DNA of 64,000 nucleotides, from contig JAMLIQ010000005.1 in assembly GCA_023954095.1 (NCBI GenBank), forward strand, positions 1 to 64,000, written 5' to 3'. Positions 56,759 to 64,000 of the stretch are shown one piece after another. The position numbers were made by a program, and so were the translations under genes. Position 1 is the first letter of the stretch. Every line of letters starts with the position of its first letter. The notes beneath the pieces were generated by a model. That model did no database searches and was not told the origin of the DNA. It saw only the letters and a list, made by a program, of their open reading frames with translations. This stretch comes from Burkholderiaceae bacterium. GTDB lineage: Bacteria > Pseudomonadota > Gammaproteobacteria > Burkholderiales > Burkholderiaceae_C.

Positions 56759-56844
56759 GGTTTGCTCCGACAGCTGCGTCGATTCACATCCGGTGGCGCC
56801 CCTACGCAGGCCAGAGGCGTGCACGCTGCGTACGCAGAAATGAA

Positions 56845-56876
56845 AACGGGTTACAGCATTTCTACTGTAACCCGTT
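56845..56876 (-). terminator. Terminator downstream of tRNA-Pro
   Basis: AACGGGTTACAG and CTGTAACCCGTT form 12-base arms with an eight-base loop. On the minus strand the stem is followed by TTTTC, 15 bases after the tRNA 3' end. Confidence 0.85.
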
Positions 56877-56890
56877 GTCTCATCACTGAA

Positions 56891-56967
56891 TGGTCGGCGT
56901 GAAAGGATTCGAACCTTCGACCCCTTGCACCCCATGCAAGTGCGCTACCAGGCTGCGCCACACGCCG
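56891..56967 (-). tRNA. tRNA-Pro (anticodon GGG)
   Basis: On the minus strand the 77-base gene runs from CGGCGTGTGGCGCAGCCTGG to the encoded 3' CCA. Acceptor stem CGGCGTG pairs with CACGCCG. The anticodon loop between CTTGC and GCAAG is ATGGGGT, giving anticodon GGG. The T-arm is GGTTCGAATCC. The gene lies downstream of the merR-type regulator and is followed by a terminator. Confidence 0.95.
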
Positions 56968-56993
56968 ACAAGCCTGTGATTATAGGCCGAAAA

Positions 56994-57401
56994 TCACGCC
57001 TCCAACGAAAGAAGCGCACGAATTTCCAACAACTCTTTCTGTACGGCATCCCAGCCGGGCAATCGCCCCGACAACGGCACGACAGGCGCTGATTCCATCG
57101 GACTCGATTCCTCTCGCGGCACCTCCAGCGCATCGCGCGGGCCATGGGATGTTTCCTGCAGCTTGTTGCGCGCACCACTGATGGTGAAACCCTGGTCGTA
57201 GAGCAAATCCCGGATGCGGCGGATCATCAGCACCTCGTGGTGCTGGTAGTAGCGGCGGTTTCCCCGCCGTTTCATGGGTCGCAGCTGGGTGAATTCCTGC
57301 TCCCAATAGCGCAGCACATGGGGTTTGACGCCACACAGCTCGGCCACTTCACCGATGGTGAAATAGCGCTTGGCAGGAATGGAAGGAAGAAGCGTGCCCA
57401 T
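56994..57401 (-). CDS. MerR-family transcriptional regulator
   Basis: A 135-residue protein with an N-terminal MerR HTH (YFTIGEVAELCGVKPHVLRY, WEQEFTQLRPMKRRGNRRYY) and a short helical C-terminus without metal-binding cysteines. This MerR type is regularly encoded next to ihfA after pheST in betaproteobacteria and is annotated as a general regulator; the effector is unknown. It ends shortly before tRNA-Pro. Confidence 0.9.
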   Translation of the reverse strand: MGTLLPSIPAKRYFTIGEVAELCGVKPHVLRYWEQEFTQLRPMKRRGNRRYYQHHEVLMIRRIRDLLYDQGFTISGARNKLQETSHGPRDALEVPREESSPMESAPVVPLSGRLPGWDAVQKELLEIRALLSLEA

Positions 57402-57514
57402 GGATACAGATCAGAAACAATGCAGCAGCCGAAAACCTTTGAGCCTACTGCAGACCCGCGCGAAACGCCACCCGGATGCGGCAATTGAGCCACAGCACGG
57501 GCGCACGGCTTGTG

Positions 57515-57841
57515 TCACCCAGGCAAGGAGCCCTGGATTTGCTCCTTGAGCTTGCTGCTGGCATGGAAGGTCACAACGCGGCGCGCGCCAATCGGAATCG
57601 CTTCCCCCGTGCGCGGGTTGCGGCCTGGCCGCGGCGCCTTGGTACGAATCTGGAAATTGCCAAAACCCGACAGCTTCACATCGTCACCCTCCACCAGGCT
57701 TTGCGCAATCAGGTCAAAGAAGGCGTCCACCATGTCCTTGGACTCGCGCTTGTTCAACCCGATGTGGTCAAACAGCAGGTCGGCAAGCTGCGCCTTGGTC
57801 AGGGCCGGGGTTTCAAGGCTTTCCACCGCAAATTCGATCAC
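57515..57841 (-). CDS. ihfA: Integration host factor alpha subunit
   Basis: A 108-residue HU/IHF-family DNA-bending protein. It starts [20 protein letters not shown], with the family helices [20 protein letters not shown], and the beta-arm [20 protein letters not shown] with the intercalating Pro. The order pheS-pheT-ihfA is conserved in proteobacteria. The start is about 20 bases after the pheT stop, so it belongs to the pheST operon. Confidence 0.95.
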   Translation of the reverse strand: MIEFAVESLETPALTKAQLADLLFDHIGLNKRESKDMVDAFFDLIAQSLVEGDDVKLSGFGNFQIRTKAPRPGRNPRTGEAIPIGARRVVTFHASSKLKEQIQGSLPG

Positions 57842-57861
57842 GTCACTGCTCCGTTCCTGTT

Positions 57862-60309
57862 CTACACGCGCAGTCGTGCGCCCACTTGCTCGGCCAGTCG
57901 GGCCAATACGGCCTGCATGGCCGTATCGATTTCGGTGTCCGTCAGGTTGGCGTCACCGCCCAGCGTCAGGCGCACTGCAAGACTTTTTTCACCCGCAGCC
58001 AGACCAGGCGCGCCTTCTGCAACCGCCCCGTTCTTGACCGGCTTGGGCCGATAGACATCAAAAAGCACGGCATCGCGCAGCAGAGAGCCCGGCAAGGCGG
58101 CACGAACGGACGCCATGATATCGGCATGGGTCACCGACTCGGCCACCACCACCGCCAAATCACGCTCGACCGACTGGTGCTTGGAGACCGGCTTGAACCG
58201 GGGCACCGCACGCCCCTGCACCGCATGGAGGTCCAGTTCGAACAGTACGGGCACCTGGGCCAATTCCCACGACTGGCGCCACTGCGGGTGCAGCTCGCCC
58301 ACAAAGCCGATGGGCTGGCCGTCGAGGAGCACACGGGCGCAGCGGCCGGGGTGCATGGCGGGATGAACAGCCGCTTCAAACTGCGGCTGCAGCGGCGCCA
58401 GCAAGGCCTCGACATCGCCCTTGACATCGTAGAAGTCGACCGCCTGCTCCTTGCGGCCCCACTGCAGCCTGTCGGCCGGGCCGCACGCCAGACCGGCCAC
58501 ACGCATGGGCTGGTCGAATCCTTGCACCGTTGTATCGGTGTTTTCCACGGACGCATCGCGCAGGAACACACGGCCGAGTTCAAACACGCGCACACGCTCG
58601 GTGCGGCGGTCGAGATTGAATTTCAGCACCTGCAGCAAGGACCCCAGCAGCGTCGAGCGCATGACGCCCATCTGGCTGGCAATCGGGTTGAGCAGCTTGA
58701 TCGGCTGGGGATTGCCCGCCAGCTCATGCTCCCAGCGCTCTTCGACGAAGCTGAAATTGATGGTTTCCTGGTAGCCCAGCCCGGCCAGCTGACGCCGCAC
58801 GGCAAATGGGTCACGCCGGTGCTCGGCCTGCAGTTTGGGGGTGATGGGTGCCAGCGGCGGCGTGGTAGGCAACTGGTTGTAGCCCACCATGCGAGCGACC
58901 TCCTCGATGAGATCCTCCTCGATGGCGATATCAAACCGGTACGAGGGCGGCGCCACCGTGAGGGTCCCCTCGCCCACCGTCACCGGCAAGCCCAGGCGAT
59001 GGAGCGCCTCGGCGCACTGCGCCTGGGTCAGCGGCATGCCGATGACCTTGGCCGCGCGCGCCACGCGCAGCGTGACGGGCTGGGGCTGGGGCATGGCCAC
59101 CTGCTGGTCGACGACCGGGCCGCAGGCGGTTTCGGGCGTGCCGCAGATCTCGATGACGAGCTGGGTGATGCGCTCGATGTGCTCCACGGTGAGCTGCGGA
59201 TCGACGCCGCGCTCGAAGCGGTGGCCGGCGTCGGTGGAGAAGTTGTAGCGGCGCGAGCGGCCGGCGATCGCCTTGGGCCACCAGAATGCGGCCTCGACAT
59301 AGATGTGGCGGGTATCGTCGGACACGGCGGTCGCGTCACCGCCCATGATGCCGGCGAGCGACTCGACCTGCTGGTCGTCGGCGATCACGCCGACCTTCTC
59401 GTCCACTGCGACGGTGTTGCCGTTGAGCAGCTTGAGCTGTTCGCCCGCCTTGCCCCAGCGCACATCCAGGCCGCCGTGGATCTTGTCGAGGTCGAAGATG
59501 TGCGAGGGGCGACCCAGCTCAAACATCACATAGTTGGAAATGTCCACCAGCGGCGCCACGCTGCGCTGGCCGCAGCGCGCCAGGCGGTCGACCATCCACT
59601 GCGGGGTCTTGGCCTGCGTGTTGACGTTGCGCACGATGCGGCCGGAGAAGCGCCCGCACAGGTCCGGGGCGCTGATCTTCACGGGCAGCTTGTCGTCCAG
59701 CGCCACGGCCACGGCAGAGAACGTGGGCGTCTTCAGGGGCGCGCCCGTGAGAGCCGCCACTTCGCGCGCCACGCCGTAGACGCTCAGGCAGTGCGCCAGG
59801 TTGGGCGTGAGCTTGAGCGTGAACAGGGTGTCGTCCAGATTCAAGTATTCGCGGATGTTCTGGCCCAGCGGCGCGTCCAGCGGCAGCTCCAGCAGGCCGC
59901 CGTGGTCTTCGGAGAGCTTGAGTTCGCGCGCCGAGCACAGCATGCCCTGGCTTTCCACGCCGCGCAGCTTGCCGACCTTGATGAGGAAGGGCTTGCCGTC
60001 CTCGCCGGGCGGCAGCTCGGCGCCCACCAGGGCGCAGGGCACGCGGATGCCCACGCGGGCATTCGGCGCGCCGCAAACGATGTTGAGCAGCTCGCCCTGG
60101 CCCACGTCCACCTGGCACACGCGCAGGCGGTCGGCATTGGGGTGCTGCTGGGCGTCCTTGATTTCGCCGACGACGATCTTGGTGAACGGCGGCGCCACGC
60201 TCTGCAGTTCTTCGACCTCCAGCCCCGCCATGGTCAGGGTGTCGGCCAGTTCTTGGGTGGTGAGCGGCGGGTTGCAGAATTCGCGCAACCAGGATTCAGG
60301 AAATTGCAT
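57862..60309 (-). CDS. pheT: Phenylalanyl-tRNA synthetase beta subunit
   Basis: An 815-residue PheT. It has an N-terminal tRNA-binding OB domain ([40 protein letters not shown]), B3/B4 editing domain, B5 domain with [20 protein letters not shown], a core with [20 protein letters not shown], and a C-terminal FDX-ACB anticodon-binding domain ([20 protein letters not shown]). It pairs with PheS to charge tRNA-Phe. A dispersed repeat lies between it and pheS. Confidence 0.97.
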   Translation of the reverse strand: MQFPESWLREFCNPPLTTQELADTLTMAGLEVEELQSVAPPFTKIVVGEIKDAQQHPNADRLRVCQVDVGQGELLNIVCGAPNARVGIRVPCALVGAELPPGEDGKPFLIKVGKLRGVESQGMLCSARELKLSEDHGGLLELPLDAPLGQNIREYLNLDDTLFTLKLTPNLAHCLSVYGVAREVAALTGAPLKTPTFSAVAVALDDKLPVKISAPDLCGRFSGRIVRNVNTQAKTPQWMVDRLARCGQRSVAPLVDISNYVMFELGRPSHIFDLDKIHGGLDVRWGKAGEQLKLLNGNTVAVDEKVGVIADDQQVESLAGIMGGDATAVSDDTRHIYVEAAFWWPKAIAGRSRRYNFSTDAGHRFERGVDPQLTVEHIERITQLVIEICGTPETACGPVVDQQVAMPQPQPVTLRVARAAKVIGMPLTQAQCAEALHRLGLPVTVGEGTLTVAPPSYRFDIAIEEDLIEEVARMVGYNQLPTTPPLAPITPKLQAEHRRDPFAVRRQLAGLGYQETINFSFVEERWEHELAGNPQPIKLLNPIASQMGVMRSTLLGSLLQVLKFNLDRRTERVRVFELGRVFLRDASVENTDTTVQGFDQPMRVAGLACGPADRLQWGRKEQAVDFYDVKGDVEALLAPLQPQFEAAVHPAMHPGRCARVLLDGQPIGFVGELHPQWRQSWELAQVPVLFELDLHAVQGRAVPRFKPVSKHQSVERDLAVVVAESVTHADIMASVRAALPGSLLRDAVLFDVYRPKPVKNGAVAEGAPGLAAGEKSLAVRLTLGGDANLTDTEIDTAMQAVLARLAEQVGARLRV

Positions 60310-60331
60310 AGTCAGACTTCTTTGGCGTGCT

Positions 60332-60390
60332 CTTGAAAAGAGAGCTGCTGGCGCTTGTAAATAGGACGTTTCAGAAAGAAAACTGCTTGA
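60332..60390 (+). repeat. Dispersed repeat between pheS and pheT
   Basis: GAAAAGAGAGCTGCTGGCGC, TTGTAAATAGGACGTTTCAG follows the family layout (AGCTGC-TG-GCGCTTG core) in the 121-base space between the two subunit genes. Confidence 0.65.
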
Positions 60391-60430
60391 AACCCAATGT
60401 GGGAGCGCGCTGGCAGCTCACCTTTTTGCA

Positions 60431-61483
60431 TTACTGGAACTGCGACAGGAAACGGATGTCGCCGTCGAAGAACAGGCGCAGGTCGTTCACGCCGTAGCGC
60501 AGCATGGTCAGGCGGTCCGGCCCCATGCCGAAGGCGAAGCCGATGTAGCGCTCGGGGTCCAGGCCCATGTTGCGCACCACGTTGGGGTGCACCTGGCCGG
60601 AGCCGGCGACTTCGAGCCAGCGGCCGGCCAGGGGGCCGTCCTGGAACTGGATGTCGATCTCGGCGCTGGGCTCGGTGAACGGGAAGAAGCTGGGACGGAA
60701 GCGCAGCACCAGATCGTCGCTCTCGAAGAAGGTGCGGCAGAAGGCGGTGAAGACGACCTTCAGGTCCTTGAAGCTGACGTTCTCGCCGATCCACAGGCCT
60801 TCGCACTGGTGGAACATGGGCGAGTGCGTGGCGTCGCTGTCCACGCGGTAGGTGCGGCCCGGCGCGATGACGCGGATCTCGGGCATGGACTGGCCGGCGT
60901 CGAGCAGCGCGCGGTGGCGCTTGACATGCTGCACCGCGTGGCGGATCTGCATGGGGCTGGTGTGCGTGCGCAGCAGGTTGGGCGCCTCGGGCGTGCCGCC
61001 CTCGACGTAGAAGGTGTCGTGCATGGAACGCGCGGGGTGGTCCTCGGGCGTGTTCAATGCAGTGAAGTTGAACCAGTCGGTCTCGATCTCGGGACCTTCG
61101 GCCACATCGAAACCCATGGAGCCGAAGATGCCCTGGATGCGCTCGAGCGTCAGCGACACCGGGTGCAGCCCGCCCTGGCCGCGCTGGCGGCCCGGCAGCG
61201 TGACGTCCAGTGCTTCGGCCTTGAGCTGCGCTTGCAGTTCTGCCTCCTGGAGCGCTTGGCGGCGCGCCGTGAGGGCGGCCTCGATGGCCTGCTTGGTCAC
61301 GTTGATGGCGGCGCCACGGGATTTCTTCTCCTCCACGGAAAGCTGCGCCATGCCTTTCATGAGTTCGGTCACGCGACCGGACTTGCCCAGAAACTGGGCC
61401 TTGGCATTTTCCAGATCAGCGGGCGTGGCGCTTTGCGCAAACAGCTGCCGTGCGCTTTCGACCAGAGAGTCCAACTCGTTCAT
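60431..61483 (-). CDS. pheS: Phenylalanyl-tRNA synthetase alpha subunit
   Basis: A 350-residue PheS. The N-terminal coiled-coil ([20 protein letters not shown]) is followed by the class II core with motif 1 region [20 protein letters not shown], motif 2 [12 protein letters not shown] and [20 protein letters not shown], and motif 3 [17 protein letters not shown]. It forms the catalytic part of the heterotetramer with PheT. Confidence 0.97.
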   Translation of the reverse strand: MNELDSLVESARQLFAQSATPADLENAKAQFLGKSGRVTELMKGMAQLSVEEKKSRGAAINVTKQAIEAALTARRQALQEAELQAQLKAEALDVTLPGRQRGQGGLHPVSLTLERIQGIFGSMGFDVAEGPEIETDWFNFTALNTPEDHPARSMHDTFYVEGGTPEAPNLLRTHTSPMQIRHAVQHVKRHRALLDAGQSMPEIRVIAPGRTYRVDSDATHSPMFHQCEGLWIGENVSFKDLKVVFTAFCRTFFESDDLVLRFRPSFFPFTEPSAEIDIQFQDGPLAGRWLEVAGSGQVHPNVVRNMGLDPERYIGFAFGMGPDRLTMLRYGVNDLRLFFDGDIRFLSQFQ

Positions 61484-61501
61484 ATGTGTTCTTCAAAAGA
61501 A

Positions 61502-61570
61502 ACAAGGGCTAGTGCCTTTTCAAGCCCTAGCCCTTGTTGTTTAAGCGCTTACAGCTATCAAAATGATAGT
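61502..61570 (-). repeat. Dispersed repeat between rplT and pheS
   Basis: Read on the minus strand: CTATCATTTTGATAGCTGTA, AGCGCTTAAACAACAAGGGC, TAGGGCTTGAAAAGGCACTA. It is a family copy with an extra internal inverted repeat (AAGGGCTAG with CTAGCCCTT), which may act as an attenuator before pheS. Confidence 0.6.
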
Positions 61571-61584
61571 TGCAAACCGTGAAC

Positions 61585-61944
61585 TCAGGCAGCCAGCTTG
61601 GCCTTGACCTGCTCCACGATGCTGCCGAACGCAGCCTTGTCGTGCACCGCGAGGTCGGCCAGCATCTTGCGGTCGATCTCGATGGATGCCTTCTTCAGGC
61701 CGTTGGCGAACTGGCTGTAGGTCAGACCCAGTTCACGGGCGCCGGCATTGATACGGGCAATCCAGAGGCGGCGGAACACGCGCTTCTTGGCACGGCGGTC
61801 ACGGTAGGCATACTGCCCAGCCTTCATGACCGCCTGTTTGGCGATCCGGAAAACATTACCGCGGCGACCGCGAAAACCCTTGGCAAGGGCCAGAACCTTC
61901 TTGTGACGGGCATGGGCCGTTACACCACGTTTGACGCGAGGCAT
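61585..61944 (-). CDS. rplT: 50S ribosomal protein L20
   Basis: A 119-residue L20, starting [20 protein letters not shown] and with [20 protein letters not shown], the RNA-binding N-terminal half, and a globular C-terminal domain. L20 binds 23S rRNA early in assembly and often represses its own operon. It lies 26 bases after rpmI. Confidence 0.98.
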   Translation of the reverse strand: MPRVKRGVTAHARHKKVLALAKGFRGRRGNVFRIAKQAVMKAGQYAYRDRRAKKRVFRRLWIARINAGARELGLTYSQFANGLKKASIEIDRKMLADLAVHDKAAFGSIVEQVKAKLAA

Positions 61945-61970
61945 GTGAGTACTCCTTGTTCGTCAGTTGA

Positions 61971-62174
61971 TTACAGGCCAGCGGAGGGCAGCATCTTTGC
62001 GATGGAACCCATATCGCCATCATGCACGCCGACAATGCCACGCAGGTGGCGCTTGTTCTTCGTGGTCTTCTTGGTCAGGATGTGACGCTTGAAGGCTTGA
62101 CCGCGCTTGACGGTGCCACCCGGACGAACGCGGAAGCGCTTCTTAGCGCTGCTCTTGGTCTTCATTTTGGGCAT
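61971..62174 (-). CDS. rpmI: 50S ribosomal protein L35
   Basis: A 67-residue basic L35, starting [20 protein letters not shown] and with the conserved [18 protein letters not shown]. Start at 62174, preceded by AAGAGGAGC, is preferred to far upstream in-frame codons. It lies between infC and rplT as in most bacteria. Confidence 0.98.
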   Translation of the reverse strand: MPKMKTKSSAKKRFRVRPGGTVKRGQAFKRHILTKKTTKNKRHLRGIVGVHDGDMGSIAKMLPSAGL

Positions 62175-62361
62175 GTGAATGCTCCTCTTATTTGTGCTCG
62201 TGAGGCGTTTGCAAACCGGCTTGCAAACTTGGTGGCCCCGAGCCACTTTTACCGGCAGGCTCTTCAGCCCACCGCAGGAAGACGCAAGCGCCTTCCCTGT
62301 GCCGGGCTTCACTTTTTCAAATCAAGCCCAACCATCTTGTTTTGTCCCCGTTGCGGACCGT

Positions 62362-62955
62362 TCAACCAGCAGCGTCTGCAGAACCCTCCGCAGACCGGGC
62401 CGCTGCGGCCTTCTTGCGCGCCGGTGCGATCATCATGATCATCTGACGGCCTTCAAGGCGGGGAAACTGCTCCACGAGAATAGTGTCGGCCAGATCGTCG
62501 CGAAGGCGGTTGAGCAGCGCCAGACCCAGATCCTGGTGCGTGATTTCACGGCCGCGGAAACGCAACGTGATCTTGCATTTGTCACCGTCCGCCAAAAAAC
62601 GGCGGATATTGCGCAACTTGATGTTGTAGTCGCCATCATCGGTACCAGGACGGAACTTGACTTCCTTGATTTCGATGACCGTCTGCTTGGCCTTGGCTTC
62701 CGCCGCACGCTTTTGCTCAATGTATTTGAACTTGCCGTAGTCCATCAGACGACAGACAGGCGGATTGGCCGTGGCGGCAATTTCCACCAGATCCACATCC
62801 AGTTCACCCGCCATGCGCAGCGCCTCCATGAGGCTGACCACCCCCAGAGGCTCGTTCTCCGGCCCGGAAAGGCGAACTTCCGGGGCCATGATTTCACGGT
62901 TCAGGCGGTGCTTGCGCTCTTCACGGTGGCGACGATCACGAAATTCAGTAGCTAT
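62362..62955 (-). CDS. infC: Translation initiation factor IF-3
   Basis: A protein of about 197 residues with the N-domain ([20 protein letters not shown], then [20 protein letters not shown]), a lysine-rich linker and the C-domain ([20 protein letters not shown], then [16 protein letters not shown]). The C-terminal tail is Ala-rich. The start is most likely ATA at 62955-62953: AAGGG (68 down to 64) lies eight bases before it, and the only canonical alternative, GTG at 62964, would overlap that Shine-Dalgarno sequence. Rare start codons are characteristic of infC and underlie its autoregulation. Confidence 0.93.
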   Translation of the reverse strand: MATEFRDRRHREERKHRLNREIMAPEVRLSGPENEPLGVVSLMEALRMAGELDVDLVEIAATANPPVCRLMDYGKFKYIEQKRAAEAKAKQTVIEIKEVKFRPGTDDGDYNIKLRNIRRFLADGDKCKITLRFRGREITHQDLGLALLNRLRDDLADTILVEQFPRLEGRQMIMMIAPARKKAAAARSAEGSADAAG

Positions 62956-62971
62956 GGCTTTCACCCTTAAA

Positions 62972-63030
62972 TCAAAACGCTACGAAAAGCGTAGCTGCTA
63001 GCGCGCATCCAGCTTACGCTGGAGCGCATT
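62972..63030 (+). repeat. Dispersed repeat between thrS and infC
   Basis: TCAAAACGCTACGAAAAGCG, TAGCTGCTAGCGCGCATCCA, GCTTACGCTGGAGCGCATTT matches the family. GCTACG...CGTAGC and CCAGC...GCTGG form hairpins just ahead of the infC Shine-Dalgarno sequence. Confidence 0.65.
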
Positions 63031-63040
63031 TCAACCAAAA

Positions 63041-64000
63041 TCAGGTCTTGGATGCAATGGCCTGGGTGATGAGCTCAATGAACGCATCGACCGGCATCAC
63101 GCCGAGGTCTTTGTTACCGCGGGCACGCACTGCGACGGCACCAGCCGCCCGCTCCTTGTCGCCAGCGACGAGGATAAAAGGCAGCTTTTGCATGGAATGC
63201 TCCCTTATTTTATACGTAATCTTTTCGTTACGCAGATCCAGCGCCACCCTCAAGGGGTGCTGGGGCAGAGCTTTTTCCAGTTTTTCGGCAATTTCGCGAC
63301 AGTAATCGCTTTGCGCATCGGTGATATTGAGCACCGCCACCTGCACCGGCGCCAGCCAGGCCGGCAAGGCTCCGGCATGCTGCTCGATCAGAATACCGAT
63401 GAAACGCTCCAGGCTGCCGACGATGGCACGGTGCAGCATGATGGGTCGATGGCGAGCACCGTCTTCGCCCACATACTCGGCACCCAGTCGCTCGGGCATG
63501 TTCGGGTCCACCTGGATGGTGCCGCACTGCCAGGGGCGTCCCAGCGCATCCTTGAGCGTGTACTCGATCTTGGGGCCATAGAAAGCACCTTCGCCAGGCA
63601 GATACTCGAATGCGCATCCAGAAGCGCGCAAGCCTTCGGCCAGCGCATTCTCGGCACGGTCCCAGCTTTCTTCCGACCCGATGCGCTGCTCCGGCCGCGT
63701 GGACAGTTTGTAGATGATGTCCGTGAAGCCGAAGTCCTTGTAAACCTTCTGCAGCAAGGTGGTGAACGCCACCACCTCCTCCTGGATCTGTTCTTCGGTG
63801 CAGAAGATATGGCCATCGTCCTGCGTGAAGGCGCGCACGCGCATGATGCCGTGCAGCCCACCCGTCGGTTCGTTGCGGTGGCACTGGCCGAACTCGCCAA
63901 AACGCAGCGGCAAGTCGCGGTAGCTTTTGATGCCCTGGTTGAAAATGATGATGTGGCCCGGGCAGTTCATCGGCTTGAGCGCGTAGTCGCGCTTTTCGCT
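63041..64000 (-). CDS. thrS: Threonyl-tRNA synthetase, C-terminal part
   Basis: About half of ThrS (320 of roughly 640 residues); the frame continues past the right edge of the window. Visible are [15 protein letters not shown] with the zinc-ligand Cys, the class II motif 2 [15 protein letters not shown], the active-site segment [36 protein letters not shown] (motif 3) and the C-terminal anticodon-binding domain ([28 protein letters not shown]). It is the first gene of the thrS-infC-rpmI-rplT-pheST series. Confidence 0.97.
   Translation of the reverse strand, partial: SEKRDYALKPMNCPGHIIIFNQGIKSYRDLPLRFGEFGQCHRNEPTGGLHGIMRVRAFTQDDGHIFCTEEQIQEEVVAFTTLLQKVYKDFGFTDIIYKLSTRPEQRIGSEESWDRAENALAEGLRASGCAFEYLPGEGAFYGPKIEYTLKDALGRPWQCGTIQVDPNMPERLGAEYVGEDGARHRPIMLHRAIVGSLERFIGILIEQHAGALPAWLAPVQVAVLNITDAQSDYCREIAEKLEKALPQHPLRVALDLRNEKITYKIREHSMQKLPFILVAGDKERAAGAVAVRARGNKDLGVMPVDAFIELITQAIASKT

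Noticed and set aside
57886..60336. An 816-codon plus-strand frame opposite pheT
   Set aside because: Antisense shadow of pheT with His/Gly/Gln/Ala-rich composition.
9900..64000. CRISPR array as explanation for the regularly recurring short repeats
   Set aside because: The copies are scattered over more than 50 kb in both orientations, are divergent, and have no uniform spacers or cas genes.

Overview
The window is GC-rich, gene-dense DNA from a betaproteobacterium, most likely a member of the Comamonadaceae (Acidovorax-like). This is inferred from the gene neighbourhoods (thrS-infC-rpmI-rplT-pheST-ihfA-merR-tRNA-Pro; zapB/zapA-6S RNA; hemN next to fnr), the protein sequences, and a short dispersed repeat with the core TAGCTGC-nn-GCGC that I associate with this family. 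No plasmid, phage or insertion sequence is evident. One MITE-like element and one small AT-richer accessory patch are present.

Layout. 1-8.0 kb: housekeeping genes (end of mfd, a membrane protein, serB, a thioredoxin-like protein), the nitric-oxide stress pair nsrR/ytfE with palindromes between them, DUF3820, yciH, DUF2721, an RhlE-type helicase and DUF6172. 8.0-14.5 kb: two diguanylate cyclases, an RNase D-like exonuclease, a PLP aminotransferase, a GyrI-like protein, nth, and a VOC protein behind a near-perfect LexA box. 14.5-16.3 kb: accessory patch with a RelE/HigB-type toxin, an HTH antitoxin and a PLD-like protein. 16.3-29.6 kb: a minus-strand cobalamin uptake and salvage locus (btuB, cobB, cobU, btuF, btuC, btuD, cobO, cbiB, cobC, cobQ, a bluB remnant, cobT) with two cobalamin riboswitches, one before btuB and one before the bluB remnant and cobT. 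29.6-31.2 kb: zapB-like, zapA, 6S RNA and a TauE/SafE transporter. 31.2-38.4 kb: a GGDEF-EAL protein coupled to an HD-GYP protein, a SafE-like membrane protein, a 272-bp MITE-like element, hemN and fnr. 38.6-46.5 kb: an iron region (TonB-dependent siderophore receptor, PiuC-type hydroxylase, alpha-hydroxy-acid dehydrogenase, bfd, tonB-exbB-exbD, hemP, HbpS/GlcG-like protein) with Fur-like sites. 46.7-57.0 kb: a Bax-inhibitor-1 protein, a lipoprotein, rlmD, a small secreted protein, an Lrp-type regulator divergent from putA, an acyl-CoA synthetase/GNAT fusion and tRNA-Pro(GGG). 57.0-64.0 kb: merR-type regulator, ihfA, pheT, pheS, rplT, rpmI, infC and the C-terminal part of thrS, all on the minus strand.

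How the parts work together. The B12 locus would import corrinoids through BtuB/BtuFCD, adenosylate them, amidate them, attach aminopropanol phosphate and activate the lower base. The gene for making the usual lower base (bluB) is reduced to its two ends, and cobS is not in the window. The iron region couples TonB energisation to siderophore and heme uptake. fnr and hemN share an intergenic region containing an FNR-like box.

The most unusual signals are: the dispersed repeat, which lies inside several reading frames (CbiB twice, CobU, RlmD, the start of BtuD) and supplies the ribosome binding site and TTG start of another gene; the bluB deletion behind an intact-looking riboswitch; the LexA box in front of a VOC gene; a probable AUA start for infC; and the MITE-like element whose terminus supplies the hemN stop codon.
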